Shown here one piece after another: positions 27,044 to 36,083 of a DNA stretch of 64,000 nt. This stretch comes from JAPLJM01 sp963708515 (lineage in GTDB: Bacteria > Desulfobacterota > Syntrophia > Syntrophales > Fen-1087). The position numbers and the translations under genes were made by a program. The DNA lies in contig CAVPSX010000012.1 in the NCBI GenBank assembly GCA_963708515.1, forward strand, positions 186,001 to 250,000. Reading direction: 5' to 3'. Numbering within the stretch: position 1 is the first letter of the stretch; every line of letters starts with the position of its first letter. The notes under the pieces were generated by a model that was not told the origin of the DNA, did not search any database, and worked only from the letters and a program-made list of their open reading frames with translations.

Positions 27044-28789
27044 TTATAAGGTCATCAGCTTCTGGACGGTGACATCCCTCATCTTGAGCTGAATATCCGC
27101 ATAGCCGTTCCAGTCGTTGATCTGGGGTGTGAAGGCAATGTCAAGATGCGGCCCCGACAGCGTGTGCAGAAAATGTCCCTTGCTGAACCAGATGGAATTG
27201 CAGGAAACCCCATCCCCGTTGATTCTCATGCGCAGATGATTGTTGCCGACGATGACGGTTTCGCTCACATTGACGTTGCGGGCGCAGAGCACCGGCTCGG
27301 GGTTCTGGCTGCCGAAGGGGGCCAGCAGACACAGCTCCGACAACAGTGCATGGTTGACGTCGCTGAGCTGGCAGTAAGCATCGATCTGGGTATGGGAAAC
27401 AAAGTTCACCAGAATCGCCTCATCTTTGATGACGCGATCCAGCAGATCGGTGAAGGCAGGAATTTCTTGTTCTTTTATGGATATTCCGGCTGCAAAACGA
27501 TGCCCCCCATAGGTAAGCAGGTGTGAATCGCATTTTTTTAATCCCTCATAAATATTAAACGTGGAGACGCTTCTGCCGGACCCCTTTCCGATGCCGTCCT
27601 TCAGGCTGATCAGGATGGCCGGGCGGCAGTATCGGTCAACAAGACGGGAGGCTACAATCCCGATAACGCCGGGATGCCATTTCGATGAAGCGAAGACAAG
27701 CACGCTCTTTTTATTGATCTCGGATTTTTCTTGAATGCTTGCCGTAATTTCATGAAAAATGATTTTCTCCATGGCCTGTCGCTTACGATTGCACAGATCC
27801 AGTTTTTTCGCCAGGTCCCGGGCTTCATCAATATTGTCTGTCAACAGCAGCCGGACAGCATCGAGCGGCGAACCGATACGCCCCGCCGCGTTGATCCGCG
27901 GAACCAGGCAGAAGGACGCCTTGCCGGAATCGATGACTTGATTTTCAATGCCGCAGATTTCCTTCAACGCCACCAGGCCGATCCTCCTGTTTTCCGTGAT
28001 CAGCTCCAGGCCAAATTTCGTAAAAATACGGTTTTCGTCAACCATCGGTGAAATATCGCCGATGGTGCCGATGGCGACCAGATCCAGATATTCCCGCAGA
28101 TTCGGATACTTTCGCTCTGCCCAGAAGCCCTCCTTGCGCAGCAGGCCCCTGAGCGCAATCAGGAAATTGAAGGCGATTCCCACCGCGGCCAGATACTTGA
28201 AAGGGAAAGAACAGTCGGACTGATTCGGATTGACAACGGCCGCGGCTTCGGGGATCGTAGCGGGAACTTCATGGTGATCCAGAATGACGGTATCCAGGCC
28301 CATGGACCTGGCATAACTGACGGGCTCATAATCGGAAATGCCGCAATCCGTGGTGATGATCAGTCGGCTGCCGCCCTGTCTGATCCGGTCGACAGCGACC
28401 TGATTAAGTCCATATCCTTCGAGAATCCGGTCCGGAATGTAATAGTCCACGGCAGGATTAAGCTGCCTGAGAAATTTGACCAGGACGGCGACAGAGGTGA
28501 TTCCGTCGGCATCGTAATCACCATAAACGGTGATTTTTTCCTGGTTATGAATGGCCTTGATGACCCTTTCTACAGCCTTGTGCATGCCCTTCAGGAGGAA
28601 GGGATTATGAAGATCCTCGAGAGAAGGAGCCAGATAGCGTTTGGCGTCACCGGGGTTCAGGATATCCCGGCCAGCCAGAATCCGGGACAAGATCGGATGG
28701 ATGCCAAGCTCTTTGATCAGGTTATCTTGAACGGCTTGACTCGGTTCCGCCGTCTTCCATTGTGTCAGGGGCAGCGTTGTTGCACTCAC
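27044..28789 (-). CDS. recJ: Single-stranded-DNA-specific exonuclease RecJ
   Basis: RecJ is a 5'-3' exonuclease acting in recombination and mismatch repair. This 581-residue protein has the DHH-family motifs VYGDYDADGITS and DHHEVP, then the DHHA1 motif GGHRFAAG and a C-terminal OB domain. Length is normal. The start is GTG at 28789; no clear ribosome-binding site is visible, so the exact start is uncertain. Confidence 0.95.
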   Translation of the reverse strand: MSATTLPLTQWKTAEPSQAVQDNLIKELGIHPILSRILAGRDILNPGDAKRYLAPSLEDLHNPFLLKGMHKAVERVIKAIHNQEKITVYGDYDADGITSVAVLVKFLRQLNPAVDYYIPDRILEGYGLNQVAVDRIRQGGSRLIITTDCGISDYEPVSYARSMGLDTVILDHHEVPATIPEAAAVVNPNQSDCSFPFKYLAAVGIAFNFLIALRGLLRKEGFWAERKYPNLREYLDLVAIGTIGDISPMVDENRIFTKFGLELITENRRIGLVALKEICGIENQVIDSGKASFCLVPRINAAGRIGSPLDAVRLLLTDNIDEARDLAKKLDLCNRKRQAMEKIIFHEITASIQEKSEINKKSVLVFASSKWHPGVIGIVASRLVDRYCRPAILISLKDGIGKGSGRSVSTFNIYEGLKKCDSHLLTYGGHRFAAGISIKEQEIPAFTDLLDRVIKDEAILVNFVSHTQIDAYCQLSDVNHALLSELCLLAPFGSQNPEPVLCARNVNVSETVIVGNNHLRMRINGDGVSCNSIWFSKGHFLHTLSGPHLDIAFTPQINDWNGYADIQLKMRDVTVQKLMTL

Positions 28790-28972
28790 GAATATTTTTC
28801 AGCTTTCCAGTTAACAATTCTGTGGTCATAATTTGCAAATAAGGGCTCTTGTGTCAAGCAGAGAATTGAAGGTCTCATAATAAACGCTTGATCCTTTGAG
28901 CATTAAATGCTACTCAATAACGCGCGACATATCAGAAAAACAGTCAAAGGAAACTTATTTTCGGGAGGCCTT

Positions 28973-29401
28973 ATGAAGCGGCATTTCAGTTTTTTTTTGA
29001 TGATCGTATGCCTGCCCCTGCTGTTGGGCATGGGGTCCCAGGGCGGGACGCCGGCCGATAAAATCCCTGTCCCGGCAAAGAAATTCATGGCGACCTTCGT
29101 TGACCAGATGGATATTGCGACCCAGTGCAGTGATGTGAGCATCGAAGGCGGGACCGTGCTGCAGGGCAAAATGGGGGAGGGGACCTACACGATTGATTTT
29201 GAAAACATCCAGGAAGTTGTTTTTCGCCGGCATGCAGAGAAATTAAACGGGCAGGTAAAAATGCGTGACGGAAGCAGCATCGAACTGATCATCGGCAGGG
29301 ACAAAAAGGCCTACGGCCGAGCTAAGTTCGGCACCTTCCAGATCCGGCTCTACGACCTGAAAAAAATCATCATCGAGCCGGCCTTGCAGAAAAAGAGCTG
29401 A
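28973..29401 (+). CDS. Exported hypothetical protein
   Basis: A 142-residue protein with a signal peptide (RHFSFFLMIVCLPLLLGMGSQ). The mature part is a small beta-rich domain (VSIEGGTVLQGKMGEGTYTIDFENIQEVVF, then KMRDGSSIELIIG). This pattern of alternating strands around an added charged loop suggests a scaffold- or lectin-like fold, but I recognise no family. GGGAGG precedes ATG 28973. It is convergent with rpmB. Confidence 0.7.
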   Translation: MKRHFSFFLMIVCLPLLLGMGSQGGTPADKIPVPAKKFMATFVDQMDIATQCSDVSIEGGTVLQGKMGEGTYTIDFENIQEVVFRRHAEKLNGQVKMRDGSSIELIIGRDKKAYGRAKFGTFQIRLYDLKKIIIEPALQKKS

Positions 29402-29413
29402 AAAAAAGTCACC

Positions 29414-29611
29414 CTATCGGGCTTTCTTGACAAAACCAGAGCGGATGCATCGCGTACAGACCTTCACGCGCTTGGCAGCCTTCGTTTTCTCATCCACGCA
29501 ACGCACTTTCTGCAGATTGGGAAACCATACTTTTTTAGTTTTGTTATTGGCATGACTGACACTATTGCCCACGACGGGCTTCTTGCCGCATATTTCACAG
29601 ATTCTGGACAT
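29414..29611 (-). CDS. rpmB: 50S ribosomal protein L28
   Basis: The 65-residue ribosomal protein begins SRICEICGKKPVVGNSVSHA and contains the zinc-type CEIC and CTRC pairs, so this is the C+ (zinc-binding) form. NNKTKKVWFPNLQKV is the L28 core signature. Length and start are typical. It stands alone, 90 bases downstream of the pfk stop. Confidence 0.96.
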   Translation of the reverse strand: MSRICEICGKKPVVGNSVSHANNKTKKVWFPNLQKVRCVDEKTKAAKRVKVCTRCIRSGFVKKAR

Positions 29612-29700
29612 CGGACAACTCCTCCATAAAGATTGCGTGGGCTTCTAAACCATAAGAACTAAATATGCAAGTCTTTTCTGCGCCCTCGTCATAAAATATT

Positions 29701-31011
29701 TCAGTTTTTCATGGAAGGCGGCTGTCCCGTGGACTCCAGCACGCGCATCCAGACATTCCCATCCGGATTGACTTTTGATCCCGAGCCGACCATGTTCAGC
29801 GGCAGGTGCACATATTCATCCTTCATGAGCCCTACGAGCATGCCCGTTTTCCCGGCCATGCCGGCGTGTACGGCGTACTGTCCCAGGGCGCCGCAATAGA
29901 TGCTGTCGCTGGCATTGGCGGGAACGCTGCGGATGGTATAGCTCGGATCGATATATTTCAGATTGACTTCCATGTCTTTCTTCTTGAAATAATCCTCAAT
30001 CCGGGTTTTCAGAAAAGGCCCGATATCATGCAGCCGCGGGTTTCCAGAAGCATCCGTTTCCACGGGCTCGCCTTCCCGGTGCATCAATCCCTGGCCGGCG
30101 CCCTCGGCGACGAGAATCACGCAATGATTCCGTTTCAGGAGTCGCTGTTCCAGGACCTTCAGAAAGCCGTTTTCGCCTTCCAGATCAAAGGGAACTTCCG
30201 GAATCAGGACATAATTCACATCGCTCAGGGCCAGGGCAGCGCCCGTGGCGATATGGCCGGACTGGCGACCCATGATCTTCACAAGGCCGATCCCCATAGG
30301 CGCGCCTTTCGCTTCCACGTGGGCGCATTCGATCGCCTTGACCGCCTCGGAAATCGCCGTATCATAACCGAAAGTTTTCTGGATCAGGTTCAGGTCATTG
30401 TCGATGGTCTTGGGGATGCCGATGACGCTGATATTGAGGTTTCTTTTTGTGATTTCGTCGGTGATATATTCAGCAGCCCGCATGGTCCCGTCTCCGCCGA
30501 TGCAGAACAGGATGTCGATATTCATGCGCTTCAGGGCGTTGACGATTTCCCCGGTTTCCTGCCTGCCCCGCGACGAGGAAAGGATGCTCCCACCGACGGA
30601 ATGGATGTCCTTTACCACATCAGGCAGAAGGTCAACGACCTCGTGCCGGTATTTCGGGATGAAGCCCTGAAGGCCGTACCGGATGCCGACAATGTTTTGC
30701 ACGCCATAACGGTGATAAAGCTCCATTACGACGGCGCGAATCACGTCGTTGATCCCCGGACAGAGCCCGCCGCATGTGACAATCGCGGCTTTTGTCTTTG
30801 CCGGATCATAAAAAATCTTCGCTCGCGGCCCGGCAACTTCGACAGACAGCGGCTGGCCGTCGGGTGCTTTAAGGTCTGCATAATGATACAGGTCGACATT
30901 AAAGAGGACTCTGCGGTCGTTGGTTGTATAATAACTGACATTCAGCGGTGAATCGACCGTGCATTCACCCAGGCTCCGAATTGTAAAGTCATAGGGGTTA
31001 TCCTGATCCAT
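29701..31011 (-). CDS. pfkA: 6-phosphofructokinase (likely ATP-dependent, long group)
   Basis: The 436-residue enzyme phosphorylates fructose 6-phosphate. Key motifs are CGGLCPGIND, GGDGTMRAAE, PKTIDNDL and the MGRQSG motif. The glycine in GGDG is the ATP-type residue (pyrophosphate enzymes carry aspartate there), while PKTIDND has the lysine shared with pyrophosphate enzymes. That mixture is known from plant- and trypanosome-like ATP-PFKs. An N-terminal extension of about 80 residues is also typical of that group. The substrate assignment is an inference from those two residues. Confidence 0.88.
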   Translation of the reverse strand: MDQDNPYDFTIRSLGECTVDSPLNVSYYTTNDRRVLFNVDLYHYADLKAPDGQPLSVEVAGPRAKIFYDPAKTKAAIVTCGGLCPGINDVIRAVVMELYHRYGVQNIVGIRYGLQGFIPKYRHEVVDLLPDVVKDIHSVGGSILSSSRGRQETGEIVNALKRMNIDILFCIGGDGTMRAAEYITDEITKRNLNISVIGIPKTIDNDLNLIQKTFGYDTAISEAVKAIECAHVEAKGAPMGIGLVKIMGRQSGHIATGAALALSDVNYVLIPEVPFDLEGENGFLKVLEQRLLKRNHCVILVAEGAGQGLMHREGEPVETDASGNPRLHDIGPFLKTRIEDYFKKKDMEVNLKYIDPSYTIRSVPANASDSIYCGALGQYAVHAGMAGKTGMLVGLMKDEYVHLPLNMVGSGSKVNPDGNVWMRVLESTGQPPSMKN

Positions 31012-31023
31012 CGAGTGGCTCCT

Positions 31024-31695
31024 TCAAAAGCCCACTAAGGGTGGATTGTGGGCCGCAATCTCCGGCATGACCGGACCGTCCTGAACGATGACCTTCCGGC
31101 CTGAAACCAGGAGTCTCCCTTCGGCGTAAAACTGGATGGCCTGGGGATAGATCCGGTGTTCCTCCCGCAGGATCCTCGCCGCCAGCGTGTCTGCCGTGTC
31201 CTGCGGGAGCACAGGCACGATGGCCTGGATGATGACGGGTCCCGTATCGACCCCCTGATCGGCGAAATGAACCGTGCATCCCGAAAACTTCACGCCATAG
31301 TCGATGGCCTGCTGCTGCACATGGGTCCCCGGAAAGGCGGGCAGCAGCGCCGGGTGGATATTCATGATACGCATCGGAAAGGCCTTCAGAAACACCGGGG
31401 TCAGCACCCTCATGAAACCGGCCATGACCACCAGTTCTACGGCATGGGCCTGCAGGATCTCGATCATACGCCGATCGAAATCTTCGCGTGTCCGGAATTC
31501 CTGATGCCGGATGACGACCGCCGGGATGCCGTGCTTCGCGCACCGCAGAAGAGCGTAAGCGTCGGGCTTGTTGCTGATAGCCACACGGATTTCGGCGTTC
31601 AGAGCGCCGGCTTCGATCCGGTCGATGATGGCTTGCAGGTTGGAACCGCTGCCCGATACGAGGACGCCAAGTTTGAGCTTTCCGATGACTGTCAT
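31024..31695 (-). CDS. purN: Phosphoribosylglycinamide formyltransferase PurN
   Basis: PurN transfers formyl from 10-formyl-THF to GAR in purine synthesis. This 223-residue protein has the GSGSNLQAIID phosphate loop, the catalytic NIHPALLPAFPG motif and GCTVHFADQGVDTGPVI, which holds the catalytic aspartate. It is slightly longer than E. coli PurN, owing to about 20 extra C-terminal residues. The start overlaps the purM stop by ATGA, so the two are translationally coupled. Confidence 0.96.
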   Translation of the reverse strand: MTVIGKLKLGVLVSGSGSNLQAIIDRIEAGALNAEIRVAISNKPDAYALLRCAKHGIPAVVIRHQEFRTREDFDRRMIEILQAHAVELVVMAGFMRVLTPVFLKAFPMRIMNIHPALLPAFPGTHVQQQAIDYGVKFSGCTVHFADQGVDTGPVIIQAIVPVLPQDTADTLAARILREEHRIYPQAIQFYAEGRLLVSGRKVIVQDGPVMPEIAAHNPPLVGF

Positions 31696-32735
31696 GTTAA
31701 CATCACCTGAGGCCTGTCAGCCCTTCTCTTTTCTATGCTCCCAAGAATATAGGCCTTTTCGCCCATAATTTCAAGTCTTTCCATGACATCAGGGGTTTCT
31801 TTTTCAGACGCGATGACAATCATGCCGATGCCCATGTTGAAGACGCGGAACATTTCCTGCTCCTCAACCCGCCCCATTTCCCGGATGACCTTGAAGATGG
31901 GAGGAATCTCCCAGGCATCTTTCCGGATGGCCGCGCAGCAGGGCGCAGGAAGGATGCGCGGGATATTATCGAGAAAACCGCCGCCCGTGACATGCACCAG
32001 CCCCTTGATGTTGAAGCTTTTGAACAGCTTCAGCAGGGATTTCACATAAATTTTCGTCGGACGCAGCAGGGCCATCCCGATGGATTCGTCCAGACCGGGG
32101 GGGGTGTCATGGACATCGAGCCGGCCATTGTCGAAAAGGACCTTTCTGGCCAGCGAAAACCCATTGCTGTGCAGGCCGCTTGATGCAAGACCGATGATCC
32201 GGTCGCCCACGCTGACGGCAGCGCCGTCAATGAGTTTATCCGACTCCACGACGCCCACGCAGAAGCCTGCCAGGTCATATTCGTTTTCAGCATAAAATCC
32301 GGGCATTTCCGCAGTTTCGCCGCCGATCAGGGCACAGCCGGCTTCCTGGCAACCGCGCACGATGCCCTCCATGATCTGCACACTCTGCTCGAGGCCGATT
32401 TTCCCGGTGGCGATATAGTCCAGAAAAAACAGCGGTTCCGCGCCCTGCACGATCACGTCATTGACGGACATGGCCACGAGGTCGATGCCGACGGTGTCAT
32501 GCCGGTTCATGCTCTGGGCCACCTTGAGCTTTGTTCCGACGCCGTCAGTGGAGGACACCAGGATCGGGTTTTTGAATTTTTCCACATCCAGCCGGAACAG
32601 CGCACCGAAGCCGCCGATGCCGCTCATGACCTCCGTTCGCGTCGTTGATTTAATCAGGGGTTTGATTTTTTCGACAAAGAGGTTCGCTTGGTCGATATCA
32701 ACCCCCGCGCCTTTATAGGTAGCATGTTCATCCAT
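31692..32735 (-). CDS. purM: Phosphoribosylformylglycinamidine cyclo-ligase PurM
   Basis: PurM closes the imidazole ring to give AIR. This protein of about 347 residues begins MDEHATYKGAGVDID, then SSTDGVGTKLKVA and the GGETAEMPGFY motif, typical of PurM. ATG 32735 is preferred because ACTGGAG precedes it and homologous N-termini begin close to YKGAGVD. It is the first gene of the purM-purN pair and diverges from recG. Confidence 0.96.
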   Translation of the reverse strand: MDEHATYKGAGVDIDQANLFVEKIKPLIKSTTRTEVMSGIGGFGALFRLDVEKFKNPILVSSTDGVGTKLKVAQSMNRHDTVGIDLVAMSVNDVIVQGAEPLFFLDYIATGKIGLEQSVQIMEGIVRGCQEAGCALIGGETAEMPGFYAENEYDLAGFCVGVVESDKLIDGAAVSVGDRIIGLASSGLHSNGFSLARKVLFDNGRLDVHDTPPGLDESIGMALLRPTKIYVKSLLKLFKSFNIKGLVHVTGGGFLDNIPRILPAPCCAAIRKDAWEIPPIFKVIREMGRVEEQEMFRVFNMGIGMIVIASEKETPDVMERLEIMGEKAYILGSIEKRRADRPQVMLT

Positions 32736-32857
32736 AACAACTCCAGTGAATATAAATGGATAGATGTGCAACAGGAACGATTCGGCGTCTGCTTAAGCAT
32801 GCCATGAACGGTTGCTCCTTTTAACGCAGCCGTCCTTATATGTCAAATCCTGATTTG

Positions 32858-32894
32858 ATTATGGGGACACGATGCCGCATCGTGTCCCCATAAT
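32858..32894. repeat. Long perfect hairpin in the purM-recG divergent region (REP-like)
   Basis: Two 17-base arms, ATTATGGGGACACGATG (32858-32874) and its exact complement (32878-32894), are separated by three bases. Because purM and recG diverge here, the hairpin is unlikely to be a terminator. The GGGGACACG arm resembles palindromes found beside REP-associated tyrosine transposases in deltaproteobacteria, recalled from memory. Confidence 0.7.
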
Positions 32895-32986
32895 GCTTTG
32901 TCTGCATAGGATATCCGTCATCTTTTCCTTGCGTAATGGATCCCGATTTGTTAACGTAAGAGACGGATATTATTTGAAATCATGAT

Positions 32987-35473
32987 ATGCAGAGGGATCG
33001 GAACGCATTGGAACGCTTGATTGATATCCTTACGAAAATCGAACAACCGCTGTTTTTCTCCTCCCGCGAGGGCTATAAACACCTTCACCTTGTCAAAGAG
33101 CTCGAGACGACGATATCAACGCTTCTGGCAAAACTCATGCAGGCCATCCCGTCAGCCGCGATCGATGCGCAAACGGGCATGGATGCCGGGCGTCTTGCTC
33201 AGAAATTCCAGGACCTCTTCAAGGGATATGACGCGCTCCCTCTTGAAGAAAAAAAAGAGATCCTCCAGAAATCGCTGCTGCTGGGCGCCGAGCTCCGGCA
33301 ACGGCTTGCCTCCATCCATCATATGGACAGGCAGGAACAGGCCCTTGCAGAGCGCATGCAGGACCTCAAACAGGCCATCGCAAAACTTTCCGGGGATGTG
33401 CAGTTCATCAAGGGTGTGGGACCGAGGATCGCTGAATTGCTCGCCAGAAAAAGCGTCAGGACCATCGAGGACGTTTTTTATTTTCTGCCGCGGCGTTATG
33501 AAGACCGGCGGATCGTGCAGAAAATTATCCAGGCGCGAATCGGGATCAAGGAAACCGTGGTCGGCACGGTTGTTCAGGCCCAGGTCAGGCCATATCAGAG
33601 GCGCAGGGCCTTCGAGGTCGCTGTCGATGACGGCAGCGGAACGCTCACGGCCAAATGGTTCATGGGAAACCTGACCTATCTGAAAAACACCTTCAAGCCG
33701 GGCCTCCGGGTGATCCTGACGGGCGAGGTCCGCCTCTTCAAATCCGGCAAGGATATGATCCATCCTGACTATGAAGTCCTCGATGAAGACGACACGGACC
33801 TGCTGCATTTCAGGCGCATCGTCCCCGTTTACTCGGAAACGGAGGGCCTGCATCAAAAAACGCTGCGGCGGATCGCCATGCGCGTGCTGGGCGATTACAC
33901 GCGCTATGTAACGAGTCCGATTCCCGATGTATTCTGTGAAAAACGCAACTTGATCCACATCCACGACGCCCTGCGCAACGTCCATTTTCCCGAGGCGGAC
34001 GCCGACGTGGCCATTTATAATGACATCCGCTCAACGGCCCATCGCCGGCTCATTTACGATGAATTCTTCTTCTTCCAACTGGGCCTTGCGCTGAAGCGCA
34101 AAGGCCATTTGCTGGATCAGGGGATTGCTTTCAGGACAGGCGGTCCGCTGCTGCAGCAATTCTATACATCGCTTCCTTTTGCCCTGACCGGCGCCCAGGC
34201 CCGCGTGATCGGTGAGATTGAAGACGATATGGCCCGGCAGACCGTCATGCACCGCCTGTTGCAGGGCGATGTGGGTTCCGGAAAAACCGTCGTGGCGATG
34301 ACCGCGATGGTGACGTCCTGTGAAAACGGCTATCAGGCCGCCCTGATGGCCCCCACGGAACTGCTGGCCCAGCAGCACTATGCCACACTCAAGGGCTGGG
34401 CGGAGCGTCTGAACCTGAAGGCCATCCTGCTGACGGGAAGCAGCAAAACGGTCGAACGCAACGAAATTCGCGAAGACATGGCGACCGGCCGCGCGGATAT
34501 CATCATCGGGACACACGCGCTGATTCAGGATCGCGTCAGCTATGGAAATCTCGGCCTGGTGGTCATCGACGAGCAGCACCGTTTCGGCGTCCTGCAGCGC
34601 GCAACCCTGCGGACAAAGGGACTGACGCCGGACGTCCTGGTCATGACGGCCACCCCGATTCCGAGAACGCTGGCCATGACCGTTTACGGAGATCTCGACG
34701 TTTCCGTCATCGACGAACTTCCGCCGCAGAAAAAACCCATCAAGACGAAGGTCTTCTATGAATCCCAGCGCCCGCAGGTCTATGAGGTCATCCGCAAGGA
34801 GCTTGCCAAGAAACACCAGATCTTCATCGTCTATCCGCTCGTGACCGAATCGGAAGCCCTCGATCTCAAGGACGCCACGCGTATGGCGCAGCACCTGCAG
34901 CAGGACATCTTTCCGGACCACAAGGTCGGCCTCATTCACGGCCGCCTCAAGGCGCAGGAAAAAGATGGGATCATGGCTGCATTCCTGGAAAAGCGAACGG
35001 ATATTCTCGTATCGACCACCGTCATCGAGGTGGGCATCGATATTCCGCAGGCCTCCGTCATGGTCATTGAACACGCCGAACGGTTCGGCCTTTCGCAGTT
35101 GCACCAGCTCCGGGGACGCGTCGGACGGGGCGATATCCCGGCTTATTGCATCCTGCTGGCCCAGCACAGGGGATCCCAGGAGGCCAGAAGACGGCTGCGC
35201 ATCATGGAGGAAACCAACGACGGCTTCCGGATTGCCGAAGAGGACCTTGCGATCCGGGGGCCCGGTGAATTCATGGGGGTGCGCCAGTCCGGCCTGCCCG
35301 ATTTCCGCGTTGCCAACATCGCCCGTGACGGTCAGATCCTCAACGAAGCAAAGATGGACGCCTTTGCCTTGGTTGATCATGACCCCTTTCTCAACAAACC
35401 CGATCACACCCTGCTCCGGGAGGTCCTGCTGCACCGGTGGCAGGAACGTCTGGACCTGGCCAAAACGGGATAG
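32987..35473 (+). CDS. recG: ATP-dependent DNA helicase RecG
   Basis: RecG remodels stalled forks and Holliday junctions. This 828-residue protein has an extra N-terminal helical region (about 1-130) often found in deltaproteobacteria. It is followed by the wedge/OB domain (FIKGVGPRIAELL and FLPRRYEDRR). The helicase motifs are GDVGSGKT, DEQHRFG, TATPIPRT and QLRGRVGRG. Ends and length are normal. It stands alone after a divergent promoter region. Confidence 0.96.
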   Translation: MQRDRNALERLIDILTKIEQPLFFSSREGYKHLHLVKELETTISTLLAKLMQAIPSAAIDAQTGMDAGRLAQKFQDLFKGYDALPLEEKKEILQKSLLLGAELRQRLASIHHMDRQEQALAERMQDLKQAIAKLSGDVQFIKGVGPRIAELLARKSVRTIEDVFYFLPRRYEDRRIVQKIIQARIGIKETVVGTVVQAQVRPYQRRRAFEVAVDDGSGTLTAKWFMGNLTYLKNTFKPGLRVILTGEVRLFKSGKDMIHPDYEVLDEDDTDLLHFRRIVPVYSETEGLHQKTLRRIAMRVLGDYTRYVTSPIPDVFCEKRNLIHIHDALRNVHFPEADADVAIYNDIRSTAHRRLIYDEFFFFQLGLALKRKGHLLDQGIAFRTGGPLLQQFYTSLPFALTGAQARVIGEIEDDMARQTVMHRLLQGDVGSGKTVVAMTAMVTSCENGYQAALMAPTELLAQQHYATLKGWAERLNLKAILLTGSSKTVERNEIREDMATGRADIIIGTHALIQDRVSYGNLGLVVIDEQHRFGVLQRATLRTKGLTPDVLVMTATPIPRTLAMTVYGDLDVSVIDELPPQKKPIKTKVFYESQRPQVYEVIRKELAKKHQIFIVYPLVTESEALDLKDATRMAQHLQQDIFPDHKVGLIHGRLKAQEKDGIMAAFLEKRTDILVSTTVIEVGIDIPQASVMVIEHAERFGLSQLHQLRGRVGRGDIPAYCILLAQHRGSQEARRRLRIMEETNDGFRIAEEDLAIRGPGEFMGVRQSGLPDFRVANIARDGQILNEAKMDAFALVDHDPFLNKPDHTLLREVLLHRWQERLDLAKTG

Positions 35474-35572
35474 CCGATGAAATGACAAAGACGACAAGAA
35501 ACATTTCCTACGCAGACGGAGCTTTTTACAGATATATCGTTGGGCCTGTGTCATAATCCCACCAGGTCGCAG

Positions 35573-35616
35573 AACATCATTGAGAAGCGAGATTACAGTC
35601 AGTTATCAATGATGTT
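35573..35616. repeat. 11-base inverted repeat downstream of recG
   Basis: AACATCATTGA (35573-35583) and TCAATGATGTT (35606-35616) are exact complements separated by 22 bases. The right arm is followed by an A/T-rich run without a clean U tract. It may be a weak terminator for recG or the edge of the accessory segment. Confidence 0.5.
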
Positions 35617-35715
35617 ATTTAAAAAATATGTGTGATATAATTTGCAGAAAGAGGGGAATCCGGTTCTATGAGGGGCTGGCGTCAACGGATACATGGTTGA
35701 AATAAAGAGGGGGCC

Positions 35716-35944
35716 ATGCTGATTGAGGCGCCCGGCAGCAGCCTATTGGAGCACCCGATCAACGTCGTACTCTGGATCAGGGATTCTCTCAAGGCGGACG
35801 GCATTGCGCTGAAGAAGGGGGGATCTCCTGTCGCTCGGCACAATCACGAAGCTGATACCGACGGCGCCCAACACAGCTATCAAAGTACGTTACGTCGGCC
35901 TGGACCCGAAAGGGCCTGCCGAGATTACCGTTATTTTCAAATAA
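35716..35944 (+). pseudogene. C-terminal remnant of a 2-keto-4-pentenoate hydratase-like gene (FAH superfamily)
   Basis: After removing one G from the GGGGGG run near 35817-35822, the sequence reads SLLEHPINVVLWI, SLKADGIALKKGDLL and LDPKGPAEITVIFK. This is the typical C-terminal half of MhpD/hydratase proteins. No N-terminal part is found upstream and no valid start is visible, so only a fragment of about 75 residues remains. It sits at the start of the accessory region after recG. Confidence 0.6.
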
Positions 35945-35986
35945 ACAAGGCGGCGGAATCGTCAACATCATCGTATCAAAACAATG

Positions 35987-36025
35987 AAAAGGCCCGACTT
36001 AGAATACAACAGAGCGGGCCTTTTT
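35987..36025 (+). terminator. Rho-independent terminator after the hydratase remnant
   Basis: AAAAGGCCCG pairs with CGGGCCTTTT across an 18-base loop and is followed by a run of T. It would stop transcription from the hydratase remnant side before the transporter gene at 36084. Confidence 0.8.
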
Positions 36026-36083
36026 CCCCAATCTCAGCTACGTTTCGCAGTGGAACCTGCGTTAATTCAGTAAAGCATAAAAA

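Noticed and set aside
29806..30951. 381-codon plus-strand frame opposite pfk
   Set aside because: The reverse-strand phosphofructokinase has all its motifs here; this frame is a shadow.
34031..35554. 507-codon reverse-strand frame opposite recG
   Set aside because: RecG helicase motifs cover the same stretch on the plus strand; the reverse product is of high-GC shadow type.
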